Assembly (NCBI GenBank): GCA_033297205.1
Contig: MU859095.1
Location: forward strand, 1-64,000
DNA: 64,000 bases
From: Pseudoneurospora amorphoporcata
Lineage: Eukaryota > Ascomycota > Sordariomycetes > Sordariales > Sordariaceae
Direction: 5' to 3'
Shown here: one piece after another, positions 45,502 through 56,116 of the stretch
How the letters are laid out: each line of letters starts with the position of its first letter
Numbering within the stretch: the first letter of the stretch is position 1
Made by a program: the position numbers and the translations under genes
Notes under the pieces: generated by a model
The model's database searches: none
What the model saw: the letters and a program-made list of their open reading frames with translations, nothing else
What the model was told of the DNA's origin: nothing

Positions 45502-46654
45502 GCAGAAGGCAACAATCTGCTTCCAGTTGTTACAGGATGCAGGGGTACGCTTTTTTGCATATATTTTGTCCTTGAGGAGGGACTTGGATACACACATATG
45601 AACCCGGAAGAACATACCACAAGCGTTTCCAAACGTTTGTCTTTTCTTCTGGAAAAGGTGGCTGAGCAGTCACCGACCATCGGGCGTTGTATCCGAGGTC
45701 AAAGTCAGTCGGTCAGCAGTTTACATTATACCATTTTGTTAGTTAGTCATCATCATTTGCAGGCGTTTTCGGCAGCGGATTGGGCTTGGTTTTTGGCTTA
45801 TACCAAATTCATATATCATTACAAATTATGATGTTCTTGGATGCGTGCATGGTGAAGCAGCTTAAGTATGGGGCGAAGGACTCGAAGCTAACACAATCCA
45901 AGTGGGAATATCAGAACTTGCACGAAGGGAGATGCGTGCGGTTTGGAATCCGAACCTAGGTCTGGTTTGGGAGTCCTTGGATACTCTTCTATGCTTCTTA
46001 ATGGGCTGTCTGCTGGAAGTATTAACAGAAGAAATACTACTGCCCAACTCGTTCATAGTGTATACATAATGTTATACGACTGACATCTGGCAGCTGTGAC
46101 ATCGAGTGACCAGGAAGTAACCGAGTGTCATGTTCAGATAAGTGGACTGCTCCCACTATCTCTCTGTCTTGACCACCCGCGTTACCCGGCAACCATAATT
46201 TCCATCTGAACTCGAGGTGACTGACAACCTTCCAAGTAAGGGGCGTCTGCAAGTGACCGGTCCACAAAACCCGCAGGCAGACACTCATCGATTCGGCCGG
46301 CACTGGGAACTCCAGCACCTTCCACTTCCAATTCACTTCCAAACCTTGCAAGACTGACCCCTCCACTATTTCACCTCGTCCAGCTTTCACTCCTTCCATC
46401 ATCCATCTCCCTCCCCCCCGCGTCACTACTTCTGCACAGGTCAACCAAAAATATCAACAATCCACCAACACCACCTTGTTGAGTGCATCAACACCACTTC
46501 TCTCTCGTCAATTGTCTCCTTGGTTCTCTGGTCACAAAGCCTGCTCGACTGATCCGTCAGAGCCTACAGAAGCACGAACCAAGCAAATTTCTCCATCGCC
46601 ATAGAGTCACCTAATAGTCACTTCCTCAAGTTGACCTCACTCTGGGCTCACACC
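45502..46654. other. Intergenic and leader of the lysine-rich gene
   Basis: About 1.15 kb. The last 300 bases are C/T-rich, like a Neurospora leader. A minus-strand open frame at 46037-46444 has no recognisable features. Nothing else supported. Confidence 0.4.
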
Positions 46655-49126
46655 ATGGCCCCTTTTCTCCCTGACGCGCCAGCCTGGATCACAAGTCCTG
46701 CCAAGAAGGAGAAGAAAAAGCAGGTTGCCAAATCGCCTGAGGTCAAGATGCCGACACCCATCAGCAAGCTGAACCAGAGCGCTGCTGTTTCTGCGAAGAA
46801 AAAGAAGAAGAACAAGAGCAAAAAGAAGTCCAAAGCTCGCGCCGGAGGCGATCTGGCCGATGAAGATCAGCCCTCAGATCTGAGTGGCTTCATCAAAGGC
46901 CAGAGCCCTACTCTTTCTACCAAGGACGACACTTTCGTCACTGTCGAGGAGATTAATCCTCGGGAGGAAGACATGGTCAAGATCAAGCAGGAGCCTATAA
47001 GCCCGACCTTCCCCAAGGCAACTGTTTTTCAGGAGGCAGTCGCACCCGAGGGCTCTGTCGCAGACGAGCATTTTTCAACTCCTCTGCAATCGCCAGTCCC
47101 CGCCAACTCTGAGCTGACCAAGGAGAACGCCCCGCCGCTTCGTTCTGAGAGTCGCATCCCGCTCCCGCGATACCCTCCCTATGAGCCTGCCAAGAGGTCT
47201 GCCTCACCCTCTCCGAGTTCCCAACTCCGCGTCGAGAATCCAACGGCCCTGATGTCGCTAGTCAACAACATCAACGCTAGAAATGAGAACAAACAATCTC
47301 ATTCCAAGGTCAAGTCGACACAGAAGAAGCTCACCAAGTTGACTCCCATCCCGAACTCAACTCTGGACCAGACCTTCCCGCCTACTTCGCCTCTCAACTC
47401 CAAGACACCCCTCGGACAGATGCCTGCCAGGATGCTGCAGTTCGACTCGTCGCCGAACAACGCTTTCTCGCCTTCCAAGGCGAACAAATGCACCCCCGTC
47501 CCGTTGCCGACAATCAAGGGCTTCCCAGCGGCTCCCAGACTGGGCACTCCGTTTATGGCTACGGCTGGCACAGAGGAGGCTCCGCTCACTCCGGCTGACA
47601 TTGACGCGATTCTGGAGAGCGTGGCGTCAAAGAACGGCAGCGGAAGCGAGAACGGAGATATTGAAATGCACGACCATGTCGTCGCTGGTGGCGAAGAATC
47701 AGATGTTGCCATGACCACTATCATCAAACATGAGCAGCACGATGACGACGACTCGACTGCTGAGCATCTCCCGAAGAAGACGAAGAAGTCCAAGAATGAC
47801 AAGAAAGACAAGAAGCGCCGTCTTGAAGAGTCCAACGCCTTGGACGAGGATGACACCATCACCGTCTCCGCCCCCAAGAAGGCGAAGAAGAACAAAAAGA
47901 ACAAGAAGGCCAAGACGATCAGTGCCGAGGAGGAGGAGGAGCACCACTACGAGAACTCCATGGAGCTCGATGGCACGACGCAACTTGACGATACCACGGT
48001 TATTGCCGAGACCACGCAAGTCGAGGTCGACATGCAACTTGACGAAGAGGCCATGCAGCTTGTCAAGAACAAGCACGGCGGCCGCGCTTCTGAGACTGTG
48101 ACTGTTTCGGCACCAGCCAATGATGTGGAGAAGCTCGCCGTTGAGCATAAAATGGCGGACATGGTCATCGATGAGTCGGCCTCTGCCGTCAAGAAAAAGA
48201 AGACCAAGAAGACCAAGAAGATCGGCAAGAAGGCCCAAGCCGAGGTTGAGGAGCATCAGCACATCCAGGATGACGAGGAGGCTGCTAACGGCATCTATGT
48301 CGCCGACCCTGAGCATGACCAGGTCACCGATGCGGCTGCTGCCACCAAGTCTTCGCCCGCACCTGAGCCGAAGGTGTCCAAGAAAGGACGCAACCCAAAG
48401 CAGATTTCCCCCGAGCCGAAGCTTGAGGAGCAAGAGGCCAATGAGGAGTATGCCGCCCCAGTCACTACCGCCTCCAACGTCGCCGCCACCATGGCCGCCA
48501 ACCCCCTTCTCAGTATTGCCAAGCACTTCGTCAAGTTTGACAACAATCTCTCCTTCCAAACCGAGAGCTTCCAAGGCGAGCTGGCCACCATCAAACAGAA
48601 CCTCGCCAGCCTGGAGCAGCGCATCCAAGCCAACGAGCTCCGCGCCTCCGTCCGTCAGGAGATACTGTTCAACGCTTTGAAGAAGGTCGCCATGGATGTA
48701 AACAAGCTCGGCGCCATTGTCAGCTCCACCCCCTTTTCCAAGGCCATCGGAGGTGAAGTTCTTCAGGCTGACAGCAACAGTCCCGGTTCATCGCCGGGTT
48801 ATGCTGCTGATCGTCAATCCCGTTCCATCCGCGCTACAACCGTCGGTCCCAACGGTTCTGTCCAGAGCATGACGCCTATTCCGCTTCCCAAGAATGGAAA
48901 AGGCAGGGCTTTCAGCAGCCATCATCGTCAGACTCCGGCTTCTGGTGCTGGCGCTAAGGCTACTGGCTTTGGAGCTGGTGCTGGCATGGCAGAGGCTCGC
49001 AAAAACCAGGATAAGCTCCTGAAAGGTTTCACGGCGGAGATGGACGCTGCTAAAAACCCCAAAGCTGTGGAGATCAAGGGAAAGCTGTGCGTTAAGTATG
49101 CTGATGATTTGTTTAAGATGTTTTGA
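46655..49126 (+). CDS. Lysine-rich nuclear-type protein of unknown function
   Basis: A single exon encodes 823 residues. I do not recognise a family for the whole protein. It begins MAPFLPDAPAW, with the ATG in a good fungal context (CACACCATGG); the frame upstream has only non-ATG codons. Three lysine blocks (AKKKKKNKSKKKSK, KKTKKSKNDKKDKKRR, KKKKTKKTKKIGKK) alternate with acidic and serine/proline-rich stretches, the composition of nucleolar or chromatin proteins. The C-terminal 200 residues are better ordered: LSIAKHFVKFDNNLSFQTES leads into a predicted coiled coil (LATIKQNLASLEQRIQAN..), then a glycine-rich link and a final helix ending KLCVKYADDLFKMF. Strong reverse-strand open frames over it are compositional shadows. 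Confidence 0.8.
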   Translation: MAPFLPDAPAWITSPAKKEKKKQVAKSPEVKMPTPISKLNQSAAVSAKKKKKNKSKKKSKARAGGDLADEDQPSDLSGFIKGQSPTLSTKDDTFVTVEEINPREEDMVKIKQEPISPTFPKATVFQEAVAPEGSVADEHFSTPLQSPVPANSELTKENAPPLRSESRIPLPRYPPYEPAKRSASPSPSSQLRVENPTALMSLVNNINARNENKQSHSKVKSTQKKLTKLTPIPNSTLDQTFPPTSPLNSKTPLGQMPARMLQFDSSPNNAFSPSKANKCTPVPLPTIKGFPAAPRLGTPFMATAGTEEAPLTPADIDAILESVASKNGSGSENGDIEMHDHVVAGGEESDVAMTTIIKHEQHDDDDSTAEHLPKKTKKSKNDKKDKKRRLEESNALDEDDTITVSAPKKAKKNKKNKKAKTISAEEEEEHHYENSMELDGTTQLDDTTVIAETTQVEVDMQLDEEAMQLVKNKHGGRASETVTVSAPANDVEKLAVEHKMADMVIDESASAVKKKKTKKTKKIGKKAQAEVEEHQHIQDDEEAANGIYVADPEHDQVTDAAAATKSSPAPEPKVSKKGRNPKQISPEPKLEEQEANEEYAAPVTTASNVAATMAANPLLSIAKHFVKFDNNLSFQTESFQGELATIKQNLASLEQRIQANELRASVRQEILFNALKKVAMDVNKLGAIVSSTPFSKAIGGEVLQADSNSPGSSPGYAADRQSRSIRATTVGPNGSVQSMTPIPLPKNGKGRAFSSHHRQTPASGAGAKATGFGAGAGMAEARKNQDKLLKGFTAEMDAAKNPKAVEIKGKLCVKYADDLFKMF

Positions 49127-50467
49127 GGAGGGGGACCCGACGATTCTGGAAACCCCTCTGGTCACGGTAGCCCTCTTGTCTCGGGAGGGTTCGTTCGTCC
49201 ATTCGTTCGCTCGTTCTTGCGCATCGGATGGACGGTTCGGTTTTGTTTGTTTGGTCTTGTTGGAGTTTTTTCAGGAATTGGATGGCTGCATGGATGCATA
49301 GGAAGGAGTACGTCCGGCTTTTGTTTCCATTGGAGTTTTCACAGCGAGATACCCTCTTGCTTTTGTTTCTAGCTTTGGCTTTGGTAAAGAGGAGAGGGTT
49401 GCTACAACAGCAAAGTCAACCAAGAAGTCTGTCTGAAGGAGAGATAAGAAAAGGAAGGGGGCCCGGGTGGTCTGTGGTGGAATGGGTCGAGATAGCAGAA
49501 GGAATAATTATACCTACGGTACATGGTTCAAGAGCTTCAGCTGGCAGACAAACTGAAAGACAGTCATACATGTCAGTGGTAGAAAACCTAAATAAAGAGA
49601 AAAACAAGTTAAACACCGCCGGAGCAACTGTCGTTGTTTATGTGCAACTTTCGAAGGAGGAGTAACTCCATGCATTAACTTTCGAGATGTGTACCTATGT
49701 ATTGGATCCCGAGGTTTGGTCAGACAACTTGCTGCCGCTCTTCTGGCCTTATCTTTTTTTGACCGAGGTTTTCACTCACAAAATAGGTAGAAGAGAAAAG
49801 AGACAAATGTCGTTGCCTCGAATTTATTCACACTTTCATTAATCTCGACCTCAACAACGACCCTGTGCCTGGTAAGACCCCCAAGAAGCTCGAAAACAGC
49901 AAAAATCCGACCATCTTTCATTCTGAAAGCCTATCCTGTCTTGCAGCTCATCATCCATTGCCAACCCAATTCATCCATGATGCATTGATTCCCTCATGAT
50001 CAAAACCGTCCGTCATCCATACATACATATCCTGAACCAAGGCCTCCTTGATTGCCAGTCATTTGATACACTCGTTATATACCTTTCATCCTCACCTCAT
50101 CTTCTCCTTCCATCCTTAGGTGCCATTCCATTCGATCGTTTCCTTCTTTCGTCTCGGGTCGTTTTATGTACGTTAGGTTGTTGTGTGTTATGTTTATGCG
50201 TGTGTTGTGAGTCGTGTTTGTGTGTGAACCGCGGTGGTGGTTGTAGGTATCGTAGTAAGCGAAAGCAGAAAGAAAAAGAAGAAAAACCAACAACAAAACA
50301 TGACACGGAAATAGAAAAACAAAAATCTCTATCAGCGCCTTTGCCCAGCCTCCCATATAGGTACGTATGTGAGAAGATTCGAACGCGGAGAAAAAAAAGA
50401 CGCGCCCCCCTCCCCCCCCCTTTTTTTTTTTCCCAGCACTAGATCCATCAGCCCACCCTCCGCGGTT
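49127..50467. other. Intergenic between convergent genes
   Basis: About 1.3 kb with two 3' UTRs. It holds a T-run and C-run at 50406-50432. No gene seen. Confidence 0.4.
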
Positions 50468-51485
50468 TTAGGCCATGATCTCCCTCAGGACTCTCATACT
50501 CAATATCATGACCAGCAAACCAATCGTGACAATGATCAACAAGGTAAAGCTGAACCAGCCCAGCACCATGGCCGATGAACCGACACCGGCCATGACGCTC
50601 CCGTTGCCAAAGTCCTGCGCGATGACGGATGCCGCTACCGACGCGGTGTGCTGCCATAGCACCGAGACGAGAACAAAAATGGTGGCGATGAAAATGATGA
50701 CGAGGGCGACCTGGCTGACGGGCCTCGAGGGAAACGGCTTGACTTCGCGCTCGGAACCCTCTGAGTCTTCCTCTTCGTGCCAGCCGGGGAAGGTGGCGAG
50801 GAGGAGGAGGCAGATGAAGGCGAAGATGATTGCGATGATGCTGTGTACTTGTTAGTATTTCTGATGATATTGGGGCCAAAAAGAAGACCGGCGAAGTGGT
50901 GACTTACATCAAATACGGGAAAACAATCATATCCTTGAACTGTGCAGCCAACCAGACCAAGTTCAATGGATCCTGATCGACCGAGATCTCGTTGGCCAGC
51001 GTTGTCGCATTGTTGCTGCACAGCCACGACCCGCCATCGGGGTTAACGCAGATGCCAAAGTAGCCGACGCGCGCTTGGAGACGGGCGCCGTCGACAATGT
51101 TGCTAAGCGCGGTGTGGACATCGTAGTGCACTTGCGAGGTGTCGGGGATGGCCTGGTAGTTTTCGTAGTAGAGCGACAACAGGAAGATATCGGGGATGAG
51201 GGGTGATGAGGACGAGCAGCCTGCTAGGAGGAGCGCTGTGTATGGGATGTTAATCTTGATTCTCCCACAAGAAGCGAGAGAATTGCTCTTACATAGCAGA
51301 ATAATTGTGATCATGATGAGAATCATCAACACATGGTGATATCCCAGGAACGGTAGCCACCCTGGAAGTCCATCATGGTGTTAGCTTCATTCCGCTGGCC
51401 ACAATAATACTGAGAAAGGGAAAGAGGGAGAGAGGGAGGAAGACGAAGACATACGGTACCACCCTAATTGGAACCCGCTAGCCAT
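50468..51485 (-). CDS. Fig1-family membrane protein (calcium influx / mating fusion type)
   Basis: Four exons (51485-51455, 51361-51293, 51235-50908, 50840-50468) give 266 residues. The topology is a short N-terminus, one helix (about residues 17-40), an extracellular loop of about 100 residues, then three helices (about 141-158, 184-203 and 232-255). The loop contains ARVGYFGICVNPDGGSWLC, whose GxFGxC-type signature, with the second cysteine, marks the Fig1 family. Yeast Fig1 sits in the plasma membrane, helps low-affinity calcium uptake and supports membrane fusion in mating. Filamentous fungi have more than one Fig1-like protein, so orthology is not settled. Introns of 93, 57 and 67 nt all restore the frame; exon 1 is only 31 nt. 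The first helix is followed by LLLAGC, a lipobox-like look that is not meaningful in a fungus. Confidence 0.82.
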
Positions 51486-54310
51486 CTTGTCGTAGGTATG
51501 GTGCTTCTGCTTCCTTTCTTAACTTCTATGGCGAATCCCTTCCTTCTTCCTTCTTCCCTTCGTTATAGATACCGCGCCTGGTACCCACACCCGCCCTCCG
51601 CGAGGTTTGCGCCAGAGGGACGGTTGGGGACAGTTTTGCGCGACGGCCGACAAGTAAACAAGATTGCCCTCAAGGCTAATACGTCGTTTGGATACTTTTG
51701 TTCGAATTCGTCGTTGTCGATCGACTTGGAGAAGGGTTGCGCCGTAAAACGATGTGTCTCGCTAGTTGGAATGGAAGGCGGTCTGGTCTACCTCGCTGGG
51801 TGAGGTACAAGTCGTAGATCGGTAGGTAGGCTGACTGGAATGCGCGATCGGGTCCAAAGAGGTGTTCGTTTCTTTCCGCACGTGTTTTCTTGTCTTGAAT
51901 TATTCCCGCGTTGTTCGAATAGTCGGTAATCCGTTTCGTCTCGTCTGGGCGCGTAGCTGAGGAATGCGGTAACGCGCAACACACAAGTTGAGGAGGCGAG
52001 TGTATGTATGAGGATGTATGGATTTACAGGCACCGCACGCAGTGGGTTGGTTGGTTGGTTGGTTGGTTGGTTGGTTGGTTGGTTGGTTGGTTGGTTGGTG
52101 GAGGGGAGCAGGTAGGCGCAGATGATTGTGTGTTCAGGTTGTTGTGTTGCCAGATGCAAAAGCAAGAAAGCAGAAGCAGGCGGACTGAATGGACCTAAAC
52201 GGAAACAGGCAAGGGGCCAGGCACAAGGTCGACCCTTTCGTCCCTTTGGATCCTCTTCTGTCCCTGTATATCAATGCTGCAGGATAAATCTGCAAGGCAC
52301 CAACGACCGGACCTAAACTCAAGGGTTATTTGTTTCCTCGTGCTGCTTGGAATGGAAGCTAGGTAGGGTATGGAGTCCCCGCTTCGGTGAACGCCAGGTA
52401 CAACAGCTTGAGATGTAGGCTGTAGGCTGTAGCTGCTAGTATGGGACAACGGGTGGAGGTCAGAAAGACTGGACTTCTAGATAGTACGCCAAAAAGGATG
52501 CAGCACGATCGAGAAAAGAAAGGGACGGATCGTGTCTTGCTTTGGTGCAGTGGGTGACGTACAGTTTCCCAAACTTCGGTCAGGTACAGGCTGCAAAAGT
52601 TGGAAAGACTTCACAAGACCGGAATGGGGACGGACAGGAACAAAGGGTTGAGAAAGTGAGACAACTTGAAGAGACTTTCTGGTTTGCTGCTTGGAGAGTG
52701 CAAGAGTGCAAGAGTGCATGCTCGTACCTGCCTCTCATCATTCAGCGCGCTCCTCGCGTTGCGGAATGGCGGTGGCTGGTTTCTGGGCGCAACAAGTCTT
52801 CACAAGTTCCATTCTCTGCAAATGCTACTTAAACAGCCCACCAGCCCACTTCGCCAGGGCGGTGACATTCTTCGCTATTTTAGGGCCCTCCTCTTTTGCA
52901 AGTGGATGAGAAATGCTGGAGCCTGGCAATTCAATTTGTTCCCCTCCTTCTAGCCATACAATTCCTTGCTTTCTACTTGGGGCGACGGCCGGTACCTGCT
53001 TGTCCTGCTTGTATATCAACGTCAGGAACGTCGAGATGGCCATGGATGACTGGCTGGGAGCGGCCTCACTTGCTTGTTGGACAGCGATCTGGCAGGGCAG
53101 GGCAGGGCAGCTCCCCAGCCCGTTGTCTCCGTCCAGTCTCCCCCAACCTCCCGGTTTTTATTTACTTGGGCGGAGAGCCCGTTGTCCGGACAGTGGCAGG
53201 GCAGGGACAGTGACTGGATGACGAAGGATGCGACGACTGGGGACCGAGCTCCATTTCTTGGCAGGGCAATCGCTGCGGTTGGCGCCGTTTCGTCTGAACT
53301 CCATCTGAACTCCAGCTAGGCTGGCGGCTAAAGAGTCTGGATACGCACGGTCCATCTTTAAAAAGGCTGGAAAGGTGACAAAAAAGCCGAGACATTCTTG
53401 GTCACAAACGATAGAGGCATGGTCTCAGCTATTTTTTTTGTCATGGATGGATGCTTCAAAGGCCGTACAAAGGGACTCCAGCTTCCCCGAGGCTTGGCTT
53501 CGTTTCCTGGGCTCCCTAGCACGAGCCTTAACTCCATCTTTCAGCTCAACCTCCAGCTGAGATTTTCCCCAACTCTCAACTCCCAACAGAGCTGATCGGA
53601 AAAGAAAAGGCCGAAAAGATACCAGAAGGCTGGGAACTCATCAATGCAATGGAGCTTGGCCCGAGCTTCATCCACCCAACGCGAAGATCATAAAAGCCGC
53701 TTGTACCTGAACACGTGCTGGGGTAATTTGACGATCATGTGGGAGTTTGTGTGCCCTTGAGAGGCCTTGAGGAGGACGCCGACATCATCTGTTGAAAGTC
53801 AATGCTTCACTTATATAAGTCAGAGAGTATGTCCGCCGAATGTCATGACACCATTCCCCGGATTTTCTTAGGTTGGGATACGCCCGCTTGACAGGCAAAT
53901 GGGATTTGACTAAGGGTCATTGTCAGGAGGCGATCCGAGCCTTGACGACGGGCTGTGGTACACGAAGAAGACAGCATGGAAGACATGGTACTATTCTATT
54001 TTAAACAAGGTTTTTCATGTTTGTGGAATCTCATCGACTAGAGACAGAGAGCCCAACACAAATATACACATTCCAAAGTCGATTTATAAGCAGCCCACTG
54101 TGATGTGATTCTCACCTTCCTCATAACTTGATAACCCCTGCGGTTTCCGGATTTCGGAAGGGAGGAGGGGTAGCACGGCATTGTATGTGCTTTAAGTATA
54201 TTCAGAACCTCGAGGCCTACAAGTTGAGACTTGAAATAATCCCCAAAGATAATCTCCAACCTAAACATCGAGTATCTTTGATCCGACAACTTCCTCTCCC
54301 AGCCAACAAC
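51486..54310. other. Intergenic between divergent genes
   Basis: About 2.8 kb holding two promoters and the GGTT microsatellite. Repeated GGCAG units lie near 53090-53110 and again near 53197. No supported gene. Confidence 0.4.
52045..52099 (+). repeat. (GGTT)n tetranucleotide microsatellite, about 14 copies
   Basis: A nearly perfect GGTT array of 55 bases in the intergenic region upstream of the Fig1-like gene. Confidence 0.95.
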
Positions 54311-55088
54311 ATGACACACTTTCAGATCAAAGTAGTTTCCGACATCATCTGTCCCTGGGTAAGGCTTGCCTTGCTACCTTGGCTCTCTCCCGCGAATGTG
54401 CACCACTTGCACTAATTCTCCATTTCAGTGCTACGTCGGCAAAGCCCGTCTCGAGCGCGCCATCAAACTTTATAAGGATGCCAACATCCCCGGCAGCGCA
54501 AACGACACCTTCACCGTGACCTGGCACCCCTTCTACCTCGACCCATCACTGCCCAAGACGGGCGGCGTCGACCCCAAAACATATCTGGCCAACAAGATAG
54601 GAAACCCCGAACGCGTCGCCATGATCCATGCGCGCCTCAAGGCCATCGGCCAAGGCGAAGGCATCAAGTTCTCGCTGAACGGCCGGATCGGCAACACGCG
54701 CAACGCGCATCGGCTTATTCAGCTGGCGAAGACCAAGTCCAACGAGCTCGAGAATAAGACTGCCGCGGCTCTGTTCCAGTTGCATCATGAAGAAGACGGC
54801 GATGTCTCGTCGAAGGATATGTTGATTGCTGCTGGCAAGCGCGCGGGCTTGGATGGGGCCGAAGTCGAGAGCTGGCTGGATGGTGATAAGGGTGGCGAGG
54901 AGGTTGACTGGGAGGTTGCGGAAGCGCAGAGGAAGGGAATCCATGGTGTTCCGAACTTTACCATCAACGGACAGTCGGAACTCAGCGGGGCGCAGGATCC
55001 GGAGACTTTTGTCCAAGAGTTCTTGCGTGTCAAGACTGCTAGTACTTTGGATGTCAGCGAGAAACCGGCTGATGGGCCGAGTTGTTGA
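54311..55088 (+). CDS. DsbA/FrnE-like thioredoxin-fold oxidoreductase
   Basis: Two exons (54311-54358, 54429-55088) give 235 residues, typical for the FrnE branch of the DsbA superfamily. The N-terminus VVSDIICPWCYVGKARLERA carries the active-site CPWC (Cys14 and Cys17). The middle is an all-helical insertion (LNGRIGNTRNAHRLIQLAK, AALFQLHHEEDGDVSS). The C-terminus has the cis-proline loop HGVPNFTING. There is no signal peptide, so it is cytosolic or mitochondrial rather than secretory. The family includes protein disulfide oxidoreductases and 2-hydroxychromene-2-carboxylate isomerase relatives; the substrate is unknown. The 70-nt intron falls inside the CPWC motif, exactly between Trp16 and Cys17. 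It ends 140 bases from the convergent spc34 stop. Confidence 0.9.
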
Positions 55089-55228
55089 GGGAGTGGTGGC
55101 TGGCCAAAGACAAACCCTTAGTAATGATGTATGACAAGCGAAACTCGGTGTCGCAAAGCCCTCTTTCAGTCATGTTTTGGATGACGGCTCTTGCGTGTAT
55201 CGCACTCCTCTTCAACAGGTACCGCACT

Positions 55229-56116
55229 TCAAAACTCCATCAACCCATTAAGATCGCGCTCCGTCGCTCTTAACCTCGCCTGCAACTCCCTCCTCTTTCG
55301 ATCCAGCTCGCGTATCTCCTCCTCTTCCCTCCTCAGATCCTCTTCAGTCATGACGTCTGCAGCAGCCGCGCTCTCTCTGCCAGCAGCCCCATCCTCTTCC
55401 TCCTCATCTTCCGCATAGCGCTCCAGGTTCAACCTGTCCAAAGCCTCTTGTTGCTCCGCCACCCTAGCCTCATAGTACGCCAGCGTGTTCATCAACTGCT
55501 CGTTTTTCCGTCGCTGGGCCGGTATCCTCTCCAGCGCGCCCGGCAGGGGGTACACGGTGCAGAGCTTCTCGGCGCCGCGCAGAAGCACTTTGATGTCGAG
55601 TTCGCCTCCGCCTCCTCCTTGTCCGCCGCCACTGCCAGGGTTGCGTCGCGTTATTTGTGCGTGAAGATCGCCGCCTAGAACGGCGGCCACGGCAGTGTTA
55701 CGGCGCGTCGGGCCGCTGGTGCGCGTCGAGTTGGTTGGTGGGCCGGTGGTGACCTCGCCGCCGGCGACGTTGAAGATGGTTTGTCGTCGGTTCGCAGGCT
55801 TTGGCGGGTCGGGTGCCTGGGTGGTGGCTTTGGGCGGAGGGGGAGGGACGGAGAAGAGGGCGCGCTCGTGGGCTTCGGTGTCGCGGATCAGGGACGTGAT
55901 GTCGTGGTTGGAGAGAAGGGCGTTGGTGAAAATTTTGGGCGGGGGGAAACTATAGGTGGTGCCCCGGGGATGGGCTGGATGTTAGAATAGAGTACTGTTA
56001 TGCGAATTAAAGAATAAAAAAAGCGATCAAGATCTTGGGGTAGTGACCTACGGAAGGCTGTCAATGCTTTCGCATGACGTGGAGATTTGTTCCAAGTGCG
56101 CCAGGAGGAGCGACAT
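55229..56116 (-). CDS. spc34: DASH complex subunit Spc34
   Basis: Two exons (56116-56052, 55949-55229) give 261 residues. The start MSLLLAHLEQISTSCESI followed across the splice by LPFPPPKIFTNALLSNHDIT and LIRDTEAHERALF matches the conserved Spc34 N-terminus. The middle is proline- and glycine-rich, and the C-terminal 90 residues form a charged coiled coil (MTEEDLRREEEEIRELDRKR). Spc34 is one of ten DASH/Dam1 subunits that ring the kinetochore microtubule and couple chromosomes to spindle ends. The sequence context RRNTAV resembles an Aurora/Ipl1 phosphorylation site, as expected of Spc34; this is inference. The 102-nt intron has a GTAGGT donor, weaker than its neighbours, and a TAG acceptor. 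The gene is convergent with the FrnE-like gene; their stop codons are 140 bases apart. Confidence 0.85.

Noticed and set aside
46037..46444. Minus-strand frame of 135 codons
   Set aside because: Covers the pyrimidine-rich leader of the lysine-rich gene; composition is what the complement of a C/T-rich leader would give.
47699..48628. Minus-strand leucine-rich frame of 309 codons
   Set aside because: Complement of AAG/GAG-rich codons in the lysine-rich gene; the membrane-like look is an artefact.
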